The notes beneath the pieces were generated by a model that saw only the letters and a program-made list of their open reading frames with translations, ran no database searches and had not been told where the DNA came from. The translations under genes and the position numbers were made by a program. A stretch of DNA of 64,000 bases, taken from assembly GCF_004210375.1 (NCBI RefSeq), contig NC_134837.1, forward strand, positions 154,173,310-154,237,309. The letters run 5' to 3'. This document shows positions 49,401-58,122 of this stretch, piece by piece; positions within the stretch are counted from its first letter, which is position 1, and each line of letters opens with the position of its first letter. The stretch comes from Tachypleus tridentatus (taxonomy: Eukaryota; Arthropoda; Merostomata; Xiphosura; Limulidae).

Positions 49401-52199
49401 TATTCGGAAAAGATATGATAGGTAAACTTGATTTTAAACAATTTTAAACTGTAGACATAAAAACAGTTTTATGTAATATCCACTAGGTTAGAAATAGTAA
49501 ATATTAAATGAGCATTCGGGATTATCTACGAGATCAGACATTGTCAATATTGAATTTACTGGTTTATAGTTTGTGTTACAATAAATCATAAGAAGAGTGA
49601 CAACGTTTCGTTTTTACATATGTTTTTCTTCTGACCCTGAGCCCCACATGGCCAGGTGGTTAGGGCTCCCGAATTGTAATCTGAGGGTTTGTGTTCGAAT
49701 CCCCGTCAAACAGAACATACTTACCTTTTCAGCCGTGAGGGCGTTATAGTGTGATGATCAATCCCACCATTCGTTGGTAAAAGAGTAGCGCAAGAATTGG
49801 TGTTGGTTAGTGATCACTAGATGCCTTCCATTTAGTCTTACACTGACTGCTAAATTAGGGGTGGATAGCTCATGCAGCTTTGGGCGAAATTCAAAAACAA
49901 ACAAACTAACTTTATTGACCGTATAAAATATTATTATCAGTCGTCTTGTGATGCAAAGGCACACAAATTATCGATCACTGGATTAAGGTTCATGATTTGA
50001 GGCGTTACAGTGACAGTCAGTGTTGGATTTACTTCAAGACAAAATTATTCAGCTTACTCCTAGTTAAATTGATTCAACCTGAGCCTGAAACATAAGAACA
50101 GTTGTGGCATATCATATACTGGATTTTTTTAGATGTGTAACTTTTAATACAAGTAAAAGAAGAGTTGACAGAAACTGGATTGTTTTAGATATGTATCTTT
50201 TAATATTAGTAAAAGAAGAGTTGACAGAACCTGAATTGTTTTAGATATGTAACTTTTAATATTAGTAAAAGAAGAGTTGACAGAAACTAGATTGTTTAAA
50301 TAAAGAATGAAACATAATAGAGAAGATAAGTATTGGATTATTATTTTTCATTTAGTAACTAACCAACAAACTATTGTAGAATTGGATTTTTCTCAAGTAA
50401 TAACACTTATCAGAGCAGAGGAAAATGTGTTATTGATATTTAGTGCGTGATTAAGGGGTGCTATAAAACAAAAATTTTGTGTTTGAACATATCGATGAAT
50501 AGGATAACAACAGGCAATAGCTGCTGTCTTGTAGAAACATTTGTACCTAACGTAACTTTGTAACTTTAAAGATACCATTAGTAAGAGAAGTAGTATTGGA
50601 GCAGTAATTCAACTGTGTTTTTTGTATTTTTAAACCTACACAAAAAAGAACATCCACATTAGCCTGAGTACGTTTCGGAGAAAAGAGAATCTATGAATCT
50701 ATTCATGCACTTTTTGATGTAAATCTATAACTCGCTGTGTTTAAATTTTCTGTTTGGGATCTCTTAATGTATTTGCGATTTTTTAACTCTAGATGTCCCC
50801 CTGTCGGTCGGCCCGGCATGGCCAAGCGCGTTAAGGCGTGCGACTCGTAATCTGAGGGTAGCGGGTTCGCATCCGCGTCGCGCCAAACATGCTCGCTCTC
50901 CCAGCCGTGGGGGCGTTATAATGTGACGGTCAATTCCACTATTCGTTGGTAAAAAAGTAGCCCAAGAGTTGGCGGTGGGTGGTAATGACTAGCTGCCTTC
51001 CCTCTAGTCTTACACTGCTAAATTAGGGACGGCTAGCACAGATAGCCCTCGAGTAGCTTTGTGCGAAATTCCAAAACAAACAAAGAAACAAACCCCTGTG
51101 GGTCAGTAGGAAATTTACGGACATACGAACTAAAATCCGAGGCTCGATACCCTGCAGTGGACTGAATGCACATATCCCATTTTTAGTGGATTTGCACATA
51201 AAAACAACTATAACACTTTAAGGAATATCTATCGAAAACTGTATAACAATAATGATTTAACATATTAATATCGAAAACATTGGTTTGTAAATCACAAGGA
51301 TTAAAAACGAGTATATTTGCACTGTGTATTATTAAGCTATGAATATTATGTAAGACGAAAAGTTAAACTCATGGTTAGACTTAAGAAATAGCAAACACTG
51401 ACTAGTACAAGGATTCATTTTGTACTCAAAGTTCCATACAGGGACACACCTCGCTTCAACCCAAGACGCCGACCAAGCAGCACCATAGTTCGAAGTATTG
51501 CTGAAAACAAAAGTGCCGTTGGTTTTAAGCATCGTTCATCGTTGTTAACATCTACCAACGAACCTAAAACGTTAGCTAAAGAAGATGTCACACAAGATAC
51601 AAAACGTGAGTTTAATCTAAAATAGCATGAACTATGATTTACTTGCTCATTAAAATAGCTATAAGAAGAAAAAAAAATGTCAACCCACATTTTACATCGG
51701 AAATATTTTTATGATATTTAATAAATAGTGTAACCAGTTTTTAAATTTAATATTAAGACTTAGAATTATTGAACTACTTTATTTTAGAAGGCATAATAAG
51801 CGTGTAAAGATAGAGAGAAGGTTTATGTTATAGCTATCGTACCAGTGCTATTATTTCTATATTGTGCCGAATAACGAAATCCAGGTTCATTGCTTTAACT
51901 CAAATATGCCTTTTAACTTATCATAGCTCATTGTAACTTTTATATTAATGGACGAATTCTGAGCAAACTAAAGTTCGTTGTAGTTGTTTAAATGTATTCT
52001 ATAACATATTTAAAATGATTTAAACTTCAGTAAACTAAATATCTCTATTTTGGGCCTAAATTTTGTTGTTTAATGTGCAGAGAGTAAACATGAGAAACTG
52101 GAATTTCATTCTTATCTACAGAACAGTAGGCCTTATTATGGACAAGCTGCAATACGAAAGAATGTTGGCAGATTATCAGTTTCTAAGATCATTTTATAA
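37408..52199 (+). CDS. SHANK: SHANK/Prosap-type scaffold, N-terminal ankyrin part, seven exons in window
   Basis: Exons at 37408-37471, 40784-40892, 42841-42992, 43744-43911, 44614-44875, 51432-51605 and 52081-52199 splice in compatible phases (0, 1, 0, 0, 1, 1). The product has the end of the SPN/FERM-like region, then ankyrin repeats with SHANK signatures (KGLDPN, NGGACLDFTTSDGLTALHRA, LLDLGASPNYKD, LTPLYYS, GWQEVHQACKHG, LLFYGADLNCQNASGNTALH, YQVAVIAGNFQLAELI), then IPYRDTPRFNPRRR, equivalent to the VPFRETPSYAKRRR-type linker of SHANK proteins. SHANK is a multidomain scaffold at postsynaptic and cortical sites; the ankyrin block binds cytoskeletal and membrane partners. The SPN exons upstream and the SH3, PDZ and SAM exons downstream were not found in the window. 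The last exon runs to TAA at 52197-52199. As horseshoe crabs had whole-genome duplications, this is probably one of several paralogues. Confidence 0.92.
37644..37926 (-). mobile_element. SINE family A, 3' half of a C-A composite
   Basis: Full-length family A on the minus strand, its head (complement of GGCCATGCCGGGCTC) abutting the tail of a family C copy. One 13-bp duplication, ATTAACAATGTTT, flanks the pair (37631-37643 and 38050-38062). Confidence 0.95.
37927..38049 (-). mobile_element. SINE family C, 5' half of a C-A composite
   Basis: Family C head (complement of GCTGAGCCACTGGGGGG, with internal ACCACGGGTATTGAAACCCG) and tail, directly joined to the family A copy. Confidence 0.92.
38360..38630 (-). 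mobile_element. SINE family A, full length
   Basis: Head, body and tail present; B-box region reads GGGGATTCGAATCCGCGAC on the plus strand. Target-site duplication not clear. Confidence 0.93.
39121..39391 (-). mobile_element. SINE family A, full length with small deletions
   Basis: Flanked by ACAAGTCTCT (39111-39120) and ACAAGCCTCT (39392-39401). Body shortened around the TCATCATCATCACTATTGGG stretch. Confidence 0.93.
39480..39607 (-). mobile_element. SINE family B, full length
   Basis: Same structure, flanked by identical TATACAAGACGAA (39467-39479 and 39608-39620). Confidence 0.95.
39894..40131 (+). mobile_element. SINE family A, internal deletion at B-box
   Basis: Head from GGCCCGGCATGGCCAGG to CTCGTAATC, then a deletion that removes the B-box, then body and tail. 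Flanked by TCTCATACTT- and TCTCATATTT-type sequence. Confidence 0.92.
40310..40388. repeat. Inverted repeat, potential hairpin
   Basis: GTAGAAACG...GGGTATTAAAA (40310-40337) is mirrored by TTTTAATACCC...CGTTTCTAC (about 40361-40388), with an unmatched 8-base middle in each arm and a ~24-base loop, 0.4 kb before the first SHANK ankyrin exon. Confidence 0.85.
40784..40892 (+). CDS. SHANK: SHANK exon: first ankyrin helix pair
   Basis: Acceptor tttactcag, donor AAAG|gtgagt. Encodes STLRRFTEHIKNGNVEKIEK then FLSKGLDPNIQCPDTK, the canonical SHANK ankyrin entry (LRRF...VEKI...KGLDPN). Phase 1 end. Confidence 0.92.
42398..42476 (+). mobile_element. SINE family C, decayed, in SHANK intron
   Basis: CTCCCAATGGTTCGGCGGTA head followed after a deletion by CCCATTATGTGGCTTTATGC tail. 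Confidence 0.6.
42841..42992 (+). CDS. SHANK: SHANK exon: ankyrin repeats 1-2
   Basis: Acceptor attcactcag, donor AAA|gtttgt. Encodes ETPLTLATTL, ALINGGACLDF, TSDGLTALHRAVEANNIESL. Continuous with the flanking exons in phase. Confidence 0.93.
43124..43250 (+). mobile_element. SINE family C in SHANK intron
   Basis: AGTAGCTCAGCGATAATAAG, CTGTAGACTTAGAACGCTAA, TTTCGATACTCATGGTGG and CAGTCCATTGTATAACTTTG. Confidence 0.8.
43744..43911 (+). CDS. SHANK: SHANK exon: ankyrin repeats 3-4
   Basis: Acceptor tctctgatag, donor CAG|gtttgt. 56 codons: TLLDLGASPNYKD, LTPLYYSVVYGS, LTELLLYEHAVLGT, GWQEVHQ. These are highly specific SHANK ankyrin motifs. Confidence 0.94.
44399..44429 (+). other. Hammerhead-like core motif
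   Basis: CTGAAGA, then GTTTTC paired with GGAAAC across a short loop, then GAAAC: the order of a hammerhead ribozyme core (CUGANGA, stem II, GAAA). An A/C mismatch sits at the base of stem II. Lies in a SHANK intron; perhaps a Penelope-like terminus. Confidence 0.4.
44614..44875 (+). CDS. SHANK: SHANK exon: ankyrin repeats 5-6
   Basis: Acceptor ttcttactag, donor TTTTA|gtaagt. 87 codons, from ACKHGRVQHLELLLFYGADL through NASGNTALHICAVNDQQECA to AVIAGNFQLAELIKSHKTDD. The strongest coding block in the window and decisive for the SHANK call. Confidence 0.95.
45236..45372. repeat. ~54-bp minisatellite in SHANK intron
   Basis: About 2.5 units of CCTGGCAAATATTGTATTA, CATAAGTTA-AAAGGAAA, CTC-TAAA form. 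Related units occur at 49195. Confidence 0.8.
45528..45710 (-). mobile_element. SINE family A, 5'-truncated with perfect target-site duplication
   Basis: Only body and tail, truncated at the complement of CTGAAAGGGCA, yet flanked by an identical 12-bp duplication AACACAAAGTAG (45516-45527 and 45711-45722). Truncation therefore happened at insertion. Confidence 0.93.
47427..47707 (+). mobile_element. SINE family A, full length
   Basis: Head GGCCCGGCATGGCCAGGTGG, anticodon-loop-like CTCGTCA, B-box GGTTCGAATC, complete body and (CAAA)n tail; flanked by AAATACAATTTT and AAATACATTTTT. Confidence 0.96.
47919..48043 (+). mobile_element. SINE family C, full length
   Basis: CACCCCAGTGGAACAGCGGT to GTGTGGCTTTGTGCTTAATT; flanks TAGAAGAATTTT and TAGAATAATTTT form a 12-bp duplication with one difference. 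Confidence 0.92.
48459..48724 (+). mobile_element. SINE family A, full length
   Basis: All parts present, B-box GTTCGAATCCC; flanks share AATATAAATACAT-like sequence. Confidence 0.95.
49190..49312. repeat. ~54-bp minisatellite, second site
   Basis: About two units (CATATAAGTTACAAAGGAAA, then GTTCTTATAAACCCTGTCAA, ATATTACATTTTACATAA) of the same family as 45236-45372. Confidence 0.75.
49640..49908 (+). mobile_element. SINE family A, diverged
   Basis: Head GAGCCCCACATGGCCAGG and body recognisable with many substitutions, one of the older copies. Confidence 0.92.
50120..50297. repeat. 56-bp minisatellite, 3.2 units
   Basis: Units start at 50120, 50176, 50232 and 50288 (TGGATTGTTTTAGATATGTA, then AGTAAAAGAAGAGTTGACAG), with exact 56-base spacing. 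Confidence 0.97.
50810..51092 (+). mobile_element. SINE family A nested in family C
   Basis: Near-consensus full-length copy. Target-site duplication CCCCTGTCGGTC (50798-50809) / CCCCTGTGGGTC (51093-51104) is the 5' end of an older family C element, so A inserted into C. Confidence 0.95.
51093..51200 (+). mobile_element. SINE family C, split by a family A insertion
   Basis: CCCCTGTGGGTCAGTAGGAA, GGACATACGAACTAAAATCC, GAGGCTCGATACCCTGCAGT; its 5' edge is the target of the family A copy at 50810. Confidence 0.75.
51432..51605 (+). CDS. SHANK: SHANK exon: linker after ankyrin block
   Basis: Acceptor tactcaaag, donor AAAC|gtgagt. Starts IPYRDTPRFNPRRRPSSTIV, the conserved post-ankyrin linker of SHANK, then a serine-rich low-complexity stretch ending TQDTK. 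Separated from the previous exon by a 6.6 kb intron rich in SINEs. Confidence 0.87.
52081..52199 (+). CDS. SHANK: SHANK candidate terminal exon
   Basis: Acceptor gtttaatgtgcag at the expected phase; opens as QSKHEKLEFHSYLQNSRPYY and runs in frame to TAA at 52197-52199. No strong donor lies before the stop (best candidates AACA|gtaggc and ATCA|gtttct), and AATAAA signals follow at 52198 and 52252. Either an alternative last exon giving a short ankyrin-only isoform, or an internal exon with a weak donor. Confidence 0.65.
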
Positions 52200-52320
52200 T
52201 AAAGAATTACTCTCAAAAGTGGAATTTCCCATTTCTGGCTCAATATCCAGAAATAAATAGCAATTTATTATCAATATGATATATATTATCGAATTTGAAG
52301 AAATAAAATGTTTCTCATTT
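52198..52320 (+). terminator. Candidate poly(A) signals after SHANK exon
   Basis: AATAAA at 52198-52203 (overlapping the stop codon), again at 52252-52257, and a third near 52302 followed by a T/GT-rich stretch. This arrangement is what an alternative 3' end would look like; in such AT-rich DNA chance matches are common. Confidence 0.4.
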
Positions 52321-54146
52321 TTGTTTAGTTAACTTACATTATATACAACAACATAAAAAACAAACATATAGACACATTAGAAATGAGCGTCTTTCTGTTT
52401 GAGGGTGTGATGGCGGTGTAATAATATCTTTTTCTTATAAAAAAGTGTGAAAACTGGGTTTTGTGTACAAAGGCAGAAGTGTGGATAATTTTATTTGAGT
52501 GAAATATGACGTCAATGTCACGATTATATAGGGGTTGGGATGAGATGAATATTTATCTAAAATCACATAATGCTACTTATTGCTTTATTTCAAGTAATTG
52601 AAAATCAATCTATTTTTTGTGCTAGTAACAGTTTTATTGCATAGTTTATGGATGTATTTTGTCATCTTCAATGTCATATCACTCAGTTTGTATCGAAGTT
52701 TTACAGCTACTACCTCTCTACACATTAATCATACTTCCTGCGACAATATATCAAACTCAATCAATTTGTTTCACTGTTACGTCCAATGATTTTCAGTAAA
52801 GCATCAGAAGCAGGTGGCATATCTGTATGTTTAGGTATCATTTAATAATTGCACACAAACTATCTCCAGTCAAATGGAGTTATATTTTGACTTGTTCCTT
52901 CCATAGCCTGATTTCAAAGTAAATCCACAGAGTATAATGTTTAATAGTTTTGTTTTTACATGCGATTTACAAAAGATGTCGTAGCGAATCAAAATTCAAC
53001 TCATAATTTCATTTTCCTATGAACGAATATGACAAAGCCTTGTCACAGACTCCCATAACCTGACTTGTTTCATCCTCTGTAAGTTCCAAGGTATTCTCAA
53101 ATTATTGACAGACCTTTTGTCTGCAACATTTGACGTTTTTAAAATAAGTTTTCAAACATTTGTTGAATAGCTTTCCATATTCTACAATTAAACGAGCTGT
53201 TTGTGGTGAACAACATCTGCAACATGGAGATATGTGGCAAGAAGAAGGCTAACATGAATTAAACTTGGTCACCATCGTATCTAATGTAACATATCCTCTC
53301 AAGGAAATCATAAATATCCATTATTCTGACGAGAATAAGCTCAAATTTCTTCTTTTTTCCTTTCATATTTATCAGAATATCTACAGCAACGACAACCAAT
53401 CCTTTATGAAATGAAAGCTTTGTTCCATTATTTGTTTACTTTTCACTTTCAGCACTACTAGGACTTTTGTGTAAAACAAATGTATCCTATGGTTTAGTAT
53501 AAAGTTACCGACACTGTCCTAGTTGTGTTATCTCCACATTTATCACTTGAATGATTTATTGCGTTCATACGCTTCTCTGGAAAAGCTGTAGTTTGTTCTC
53601 CATTTGATAAAGATAACTTTCATATTACACAAGTATCTATCAATATTGTTTACTTGAAAAATATATAAACAAACAATGCGAATAATGACAAACAAATTTG
53701 TAACCCTTGCTACAAAGTATTCACGGACAGACAATCAGACTTGCGAAACAACAATCCCGACTTGTAACTTTATGCACGTGAACTATTCCAAAGTATTGAA
53801 TCTTTGAAGTTCATCAAACCAAAAAAAAAGAGAGATATTTGTCATATTTAAACATTTTCAATTGAACTTATCAAATGTTATTTTTATCATTTGCAAGATA
53901 AACTGTCGTTGTTGTGAATATTCTGTTTTCAATTGGTTTCTTGTTGATAAGTATGCTAGCTTTTTAATACTGTCATGATCATTAATTGAAATGCAAATAT
54001 GCTTAGAAATAACGGACTTAAAGATGCATGCCGTTCTCAAATTGTACTAAAACTGAAAATAAGTAACAAATATCCATTTTCTTGTAGTTTTCAATTCAAA
54101 CAGAAAGTGTGTAATATTTAGAGAATCCCAAGGGTCTCACAGTTTT
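52321..54146. other. Non-coding stretch after the SHANK terminal exon
   Basis: AT-rich, no exon matching SHANK SH3 (GGWFP-type) or PDZ (GFGFVLRG-type) motifs on reading the plus strand. The same is true for 56306-57313, 58123-59929 and 60841-63539, apart from the 31-bp minisatellite. Confidence 0.55.
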
Positions 54147-54247
54147 TATTTGTTTTTGAATTTCGCGGAAACTACATGAGGCTATCTGCGCTAGCCGTCC
54201 CTACTTTAGCACTGTAAGACTAGAGGGGAAGCAGCTAATCATCGTTA
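54147..54247 (-). mobile_element. SINE family A tail fragment
   Basis: Tail and part of the body (GCTATCTGCGCTAGCCGTCC) on the minus strand, cut off at GCAGCTAATCATCG and followed directly by the family D element. Confidence 0.85.
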
Positions 54248-54249
54248 TT

Positions 54250-54520
54250 GTCTGGGCGTGGCTAGAGTGCGTGGATTGTGAACCCAATGGCTCATGATTT
54301 TTGTTCCACTGCTGCAAAAGTCGCCATACAGTTTGGCATCATGGATTCACAATAAGTGTGAGAGTAAAATCTGACTATTCAGTCAGACAAGAATGGCCCA
54401 AGAGTTGACAGTAGGTGATGTTGGCTAGATGCTTTCACTTTAGTTTGTTAGTTCAAAATAACGGTCGACTATGCGTTCCTAGCCTTTGTGTAATTTTGTT
54501 TGAAAAGTCTGGAACACAGA
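54250..54520 (+). mobile_element. Composite SINE-like element, family D
   Basis: The head (GGCGTGGCTAGAGTGCGTGG, then GTGAACCCAATGGCTCATGA) is unlike A, B or C. The later part follows family A's body (CTGACTATTCAGTCAGACAA aligned to the ...ACTATTCGTTGGTAAAAGAG segment, then GGCCCAAGAGTTGACAGTAG, GATGTTGGCTAGATGC). Diverged; boundaries approximate. Confidence 0.6.
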
Positions 54521-55077
54521 TATCAAGTTTAACACAAAGCGATATATAGTGTATTATTTATGAAACAGAGTGTGTCCTTGCGGGGGAAGAAGTTACAGAG
54601 AGGAGCTTACAACCCGGTTCAACCTACGTGTGTATTGAAAGCTATTCATCAGCAAGTCCTGGTCATCTTTCATTCATGCACGGCGATCACGTTGAAGGTA
54701 TTCCATCTTACTATGATTCATTATTATGATTGTGTACTCGATGGTTTAAAACGCAACGTGTTTTGGCTGTAGCCAATAATAAAACATATTTTGGTAATAT
54801 ATTTTAATTGAAATGTTTCTCTGTGGAGACTACATATTAGTAGCTAACTTGACTATCATGTTGAGCTTACGTTATCATTGTGAGTATTGGCAATTTTATT
54901 TTGTTTAAAACTTACTCATGTATAGCAATTTAAAAAAAATCTTATTTTAAATAGATATGTAACTTGATTAAAAAAATTACAATCAACCCCAAAACACAAT
55001 AGTTCTTCTACAATAGTAGATCCTAATAGTAATTACACTTTGGACCTCACTTTTTTTTTTGGGGGGGGCTAATTTTA

Positions 55078-55115
55078 CTGAAGACAGTGACTTATGTATT
55101 CTAGTTGCCCGAAAC
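55078..55115 (+). other. Hammerhead-like core motif
   Basis: CTGAAGA, a 6-bp stem GTGACT/AGTTGC with GU pairs, loop TATGTATTCT, then CCGAAAC. Same arrangement as 44399 and as the minus-strand motif at 9730-9704. Confidence 0.4.
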
Positions 55116-55426
55116 ATAAATATGAAATCCAGCGTGTATTTTTTCTTTTTTTTTTTACAAATATCATACTTATAGCTACATTTGTTTTATCACAAGTTAT
55201 TGATATTTCTGGTTTTAACAAAGTATGATTTTGTTAGTTATGCGCCTTACCAAAAGATCCAATGGAAATAATTCGGATAACATTTTTATCTAAAAGGTAA
55301 AAGTAACTTTATTTAGACGTTAATTATATTTATAAAGCACGTTTTTTTTGTAATTTTTTCCTTCACGTAAGTATATTTAGTGTTCCGCTAAAGAGGCAAC
55401 TAAATATATTCAGTAGTCTACGAAAT

Positions 55427-55543
55427 GCCCCCCGCTAGTACAGCGGTATGTCTCCGGATTTACAACGCTAAAATCAGGGGTTCGATTTCCTTCGGTGGGC
55501 TGAGGAGGTAGCTCGATGTGGCTTTGCTATAAGAAAAGCACAC
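55427..55543 (+). mobile_element. SINE family B, full length
   Basis: CCCCCCGCTAGTACAGCGG head, GGGGTTCGATTTCC B-box, GATGTGGCTTTGCTATAAG tail; identical 11-bp duplication GTCTACGAAAT (55416-55426 and 55544-55554). Confidence 0.95.
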
Positions 55544-56032
55544 GTCTACGAAATACTGATCGAAGTAGTTTTATAGCTTTAAAATATTTCACTTAGAATT
55601 TTTAAAACTGAGTGATTAATCTTTTTTAAATCTTAGAATAATGCACAACTTGATATAATATTCTATTCGTATTTAACGAGGCCAAGTTTTGTTTTTTTAT
55701 TGAATTAATCATGGTCTTCTGGAGGCGCGAACAGTATAGAAAATACATATTAAACATCACTGTTTTTAGCATACAGCTGGTAAAGAGGGTGTAATTAACT
55801 TTTATACCCAAGTTTACATTTTCAGACAATTTCACCTAATTACGTCGTTCTTCCATGTTACCTTTTCGTATCTTACGGTTATTGTCGCAAATACAATTTT
55901 ATTAAAACTTACTTGATTATCTCGTAAAGTATACAGAATGTAGTGTGTGTAAAATCACATTTTTAATAGTTTTGTTTGAAATTACTGACTGATTATAAGT
56001 GTTTTTTTTTTTCAAGTTACATGTTTCACAGA

Positions 56033-56305
56033 GGCCCGGCATGGCCAGGTGGGTTAAAGCGTTCGACTCGTAATCTGAAGGTTGCGGGTTGGAATCGCAG
56101 TCGCACCAAACATGCTCGCCCTTTCAGCCGTCGGGGTGTCATAATGTGACGGTCAATCCCACTATTCGTTGGTAAAATAGTAGCCCAAGAGTTGGTGGTG
56201 GGTGGTGATGACTTACTTGCCTTCCCTCTAGTTTTACACTGCTAAATTAGAGAAGGCTAGCGCAGATAGCCCTCGTGTAGTTTTGCGTGAAATTAAAAAA
56301 GAAAC
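56033..56305 (+). mobile_element. SINE family A, full length
   Basis: Head GGCCCGGCATGGCCAGGTGG to A-rich tail; flanks share TTTCACAG. Confidence 0.95.
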
Positions 56306-57313
56306 AAGCTTTCACAGCTTCGAATAAAATTTGTTTAAACAGTCACCATTCTTCAAACAATGGTATGGTCATTCTCAAGTACACAGGTTTAACGCTAAAA
56401 ATCTATTTTTTTTCTTGTCTGAACTATTACGCCAAATTACCTGCCTGCGTGAACTGTAAGAAACCGATATAATATACCCTCAAAAGTATATCAGATTTAT
56501 TTATTTTATTTTTAATACATTTGCAGGAATTTCGTACAAGAATTACAGGCAAAAGGCGTGGTTTGTGACTTAATTATTTAATACAAAAATGAGTGACAGA
56601 TATTTTTAACACTAATCAAAATGACTGGGGAAATTTCGAGAACATGTAATTGTAAATATATATTTATAACCAAACAATGGTCTCAGAATTTGAAGTAAGT
56701 AATCAGTTTGCATGCTAAGTCTTTTGTGAGTATGAAATGGATTTTTATTGTCACTCTGGAAGCGAAGAAAATAAACTTTGAGAAATTTTAAAATTTCATA
56801 TAGATTCCCTGTTTTAATATCGACCAGTAAATCAAAATTAGTTTGTGGCATACCAACTCTAATGCCATAAGTTCTGTCGATAATTAAAATACCTTCATAT
56901 ATAAGAACTGAGAGCATTTAGAACTTTTTAAACACTGACGTAAATGATTAGAAAGAAAAGTAGTAAAACATTTTACAAAAAACAGAGGAAATAAATAGAA
57001 AACTCATTAAAAGTGTAAAGAAAATTTATAAAAACAGAAAATAACTATTAGAAAAACCCCGAAGAGCATTTTATATAACTAAAATGGACGTAAATTTACG
57101 TCCAGACATCCGTTGAGGCTATTGTTATTCAGGTTTATAGCTTTTTATAACATTATGCATGTTCAAATTGTAATCAAATTAAATAAAATGAGTTTTGAAT
57201 ATTTAACTACGGATATGATAATTACCACTTTTGTGTAAGATCATACGAAGTGCTTGATAGTGTGGACCAGTTGCAAAATTAGCTACCTTGGTTAACATTT
57301 AAATTACCAATAC

Positions 57314-57380
57314 CTCTTACTAAGCTAGCACAAATAGCCATTATGTAGCTTTGGGCGAAATTAAAAACAAACAAACAGTT
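57314..57380 (+). mobile_element. SINE family A tail fragment
   Basis: Only the last ~60 bases: GCTAGCACAAATAGCC, then GTAGCTTTGGGCGAAATT and a CAAA tail. Confidence 0.75.
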
Positions 57381-58007
57381 GCTACGGAATATGGAATAAG
57401 TGATGAGAAAGAAGCAAGTTTTAGCAACAAAACAAAGAAATAAGATATAAAACATCCTAAGCATCATAATCTTTATTAAGAAGTTTATCTTTTAAAGTCG
57501 TGAATGCGAATTAACGGAATCAACAGAGAATTAGGGCGCATCTTGTTTGACGCTGAATCTACGACATTTGTTTCGTCACCCTCTTCTCAGTCCAAGTTAA
57601 AGAGGAGACTGTTGATTGGATAGCTCTTATAATGATCAAATCAGTAAAAAGTGAAACTTCACTTATACTTTTAAAATTTTATATACAATATAGTGTATGA
57701 GTGATAGATAGTACACGATGAATAGAATCTTGAGAGAAGCTTTTTTGTTCTTCTGAAGAAATATGACTGTGGGTTAATACTCTCATCAAACTGATTCATA
57801 CTATTTGACTTATTTCTTTGTGCTAGTTTTTGTTTCAGAAAGCAATCTCGAGAATATGAAACAAGCATTAAAAAGATTTTAGACTAGAAGGTCTAAAGTA
57901 CATGTTCAGAATGATTCATCAAGGTTGCTGAATTGGAAGAAGAAAAGGGACAGAAGACCTTGGAAGACAGTATATACAATAAGGTGTATTGTTCTCAATG
58001 AGTTTGC

Positions 58008-58122
58008 TTATTTTAGCACAAAGCTACATAAGGGGATATCTGCACTCTGCCTGCCATGAAAATCGAACTTGAAATTTAGCATTATAAGCTCTCAAACTTA
58101 TCGCGGAACCTCCGGGAGACTT
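58008..58122 (-). mobile_element. SINE family C
   Basis: TTAGCACAAAGCTACATAAG, GGATATCTGCACTCTGCCTG, AATCGAACTTGAAATTTAGC and CTTATCGCGGAACCTCCGG in complement order. Confidence 0.75.

Larger units (their letters stand above)
44876..51431. other. SHANK: 6.6-kb SHANK intron filled with repeats
   Basis: Between the last ankyrin exon and the linker exon lie five family A SINEs (one of them truncated), two family C SINEs and three minisatellites. Stretch 45723-47426 holds nothing recognised. No alternative coding exon was seen. Confidence 0.7.

Noticed and set aside
50120-50297. Regular direct repeats that could suggest a CRISPR array
   Set aside because: Contiguous 56-bp units without spacers in an animal genome: a minisatellite.
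52598-52789. Open frame after the SHANK exon as a possible continuation
   Set aside because: No acceptor in phase and no SH3, PDZ or linker motif.
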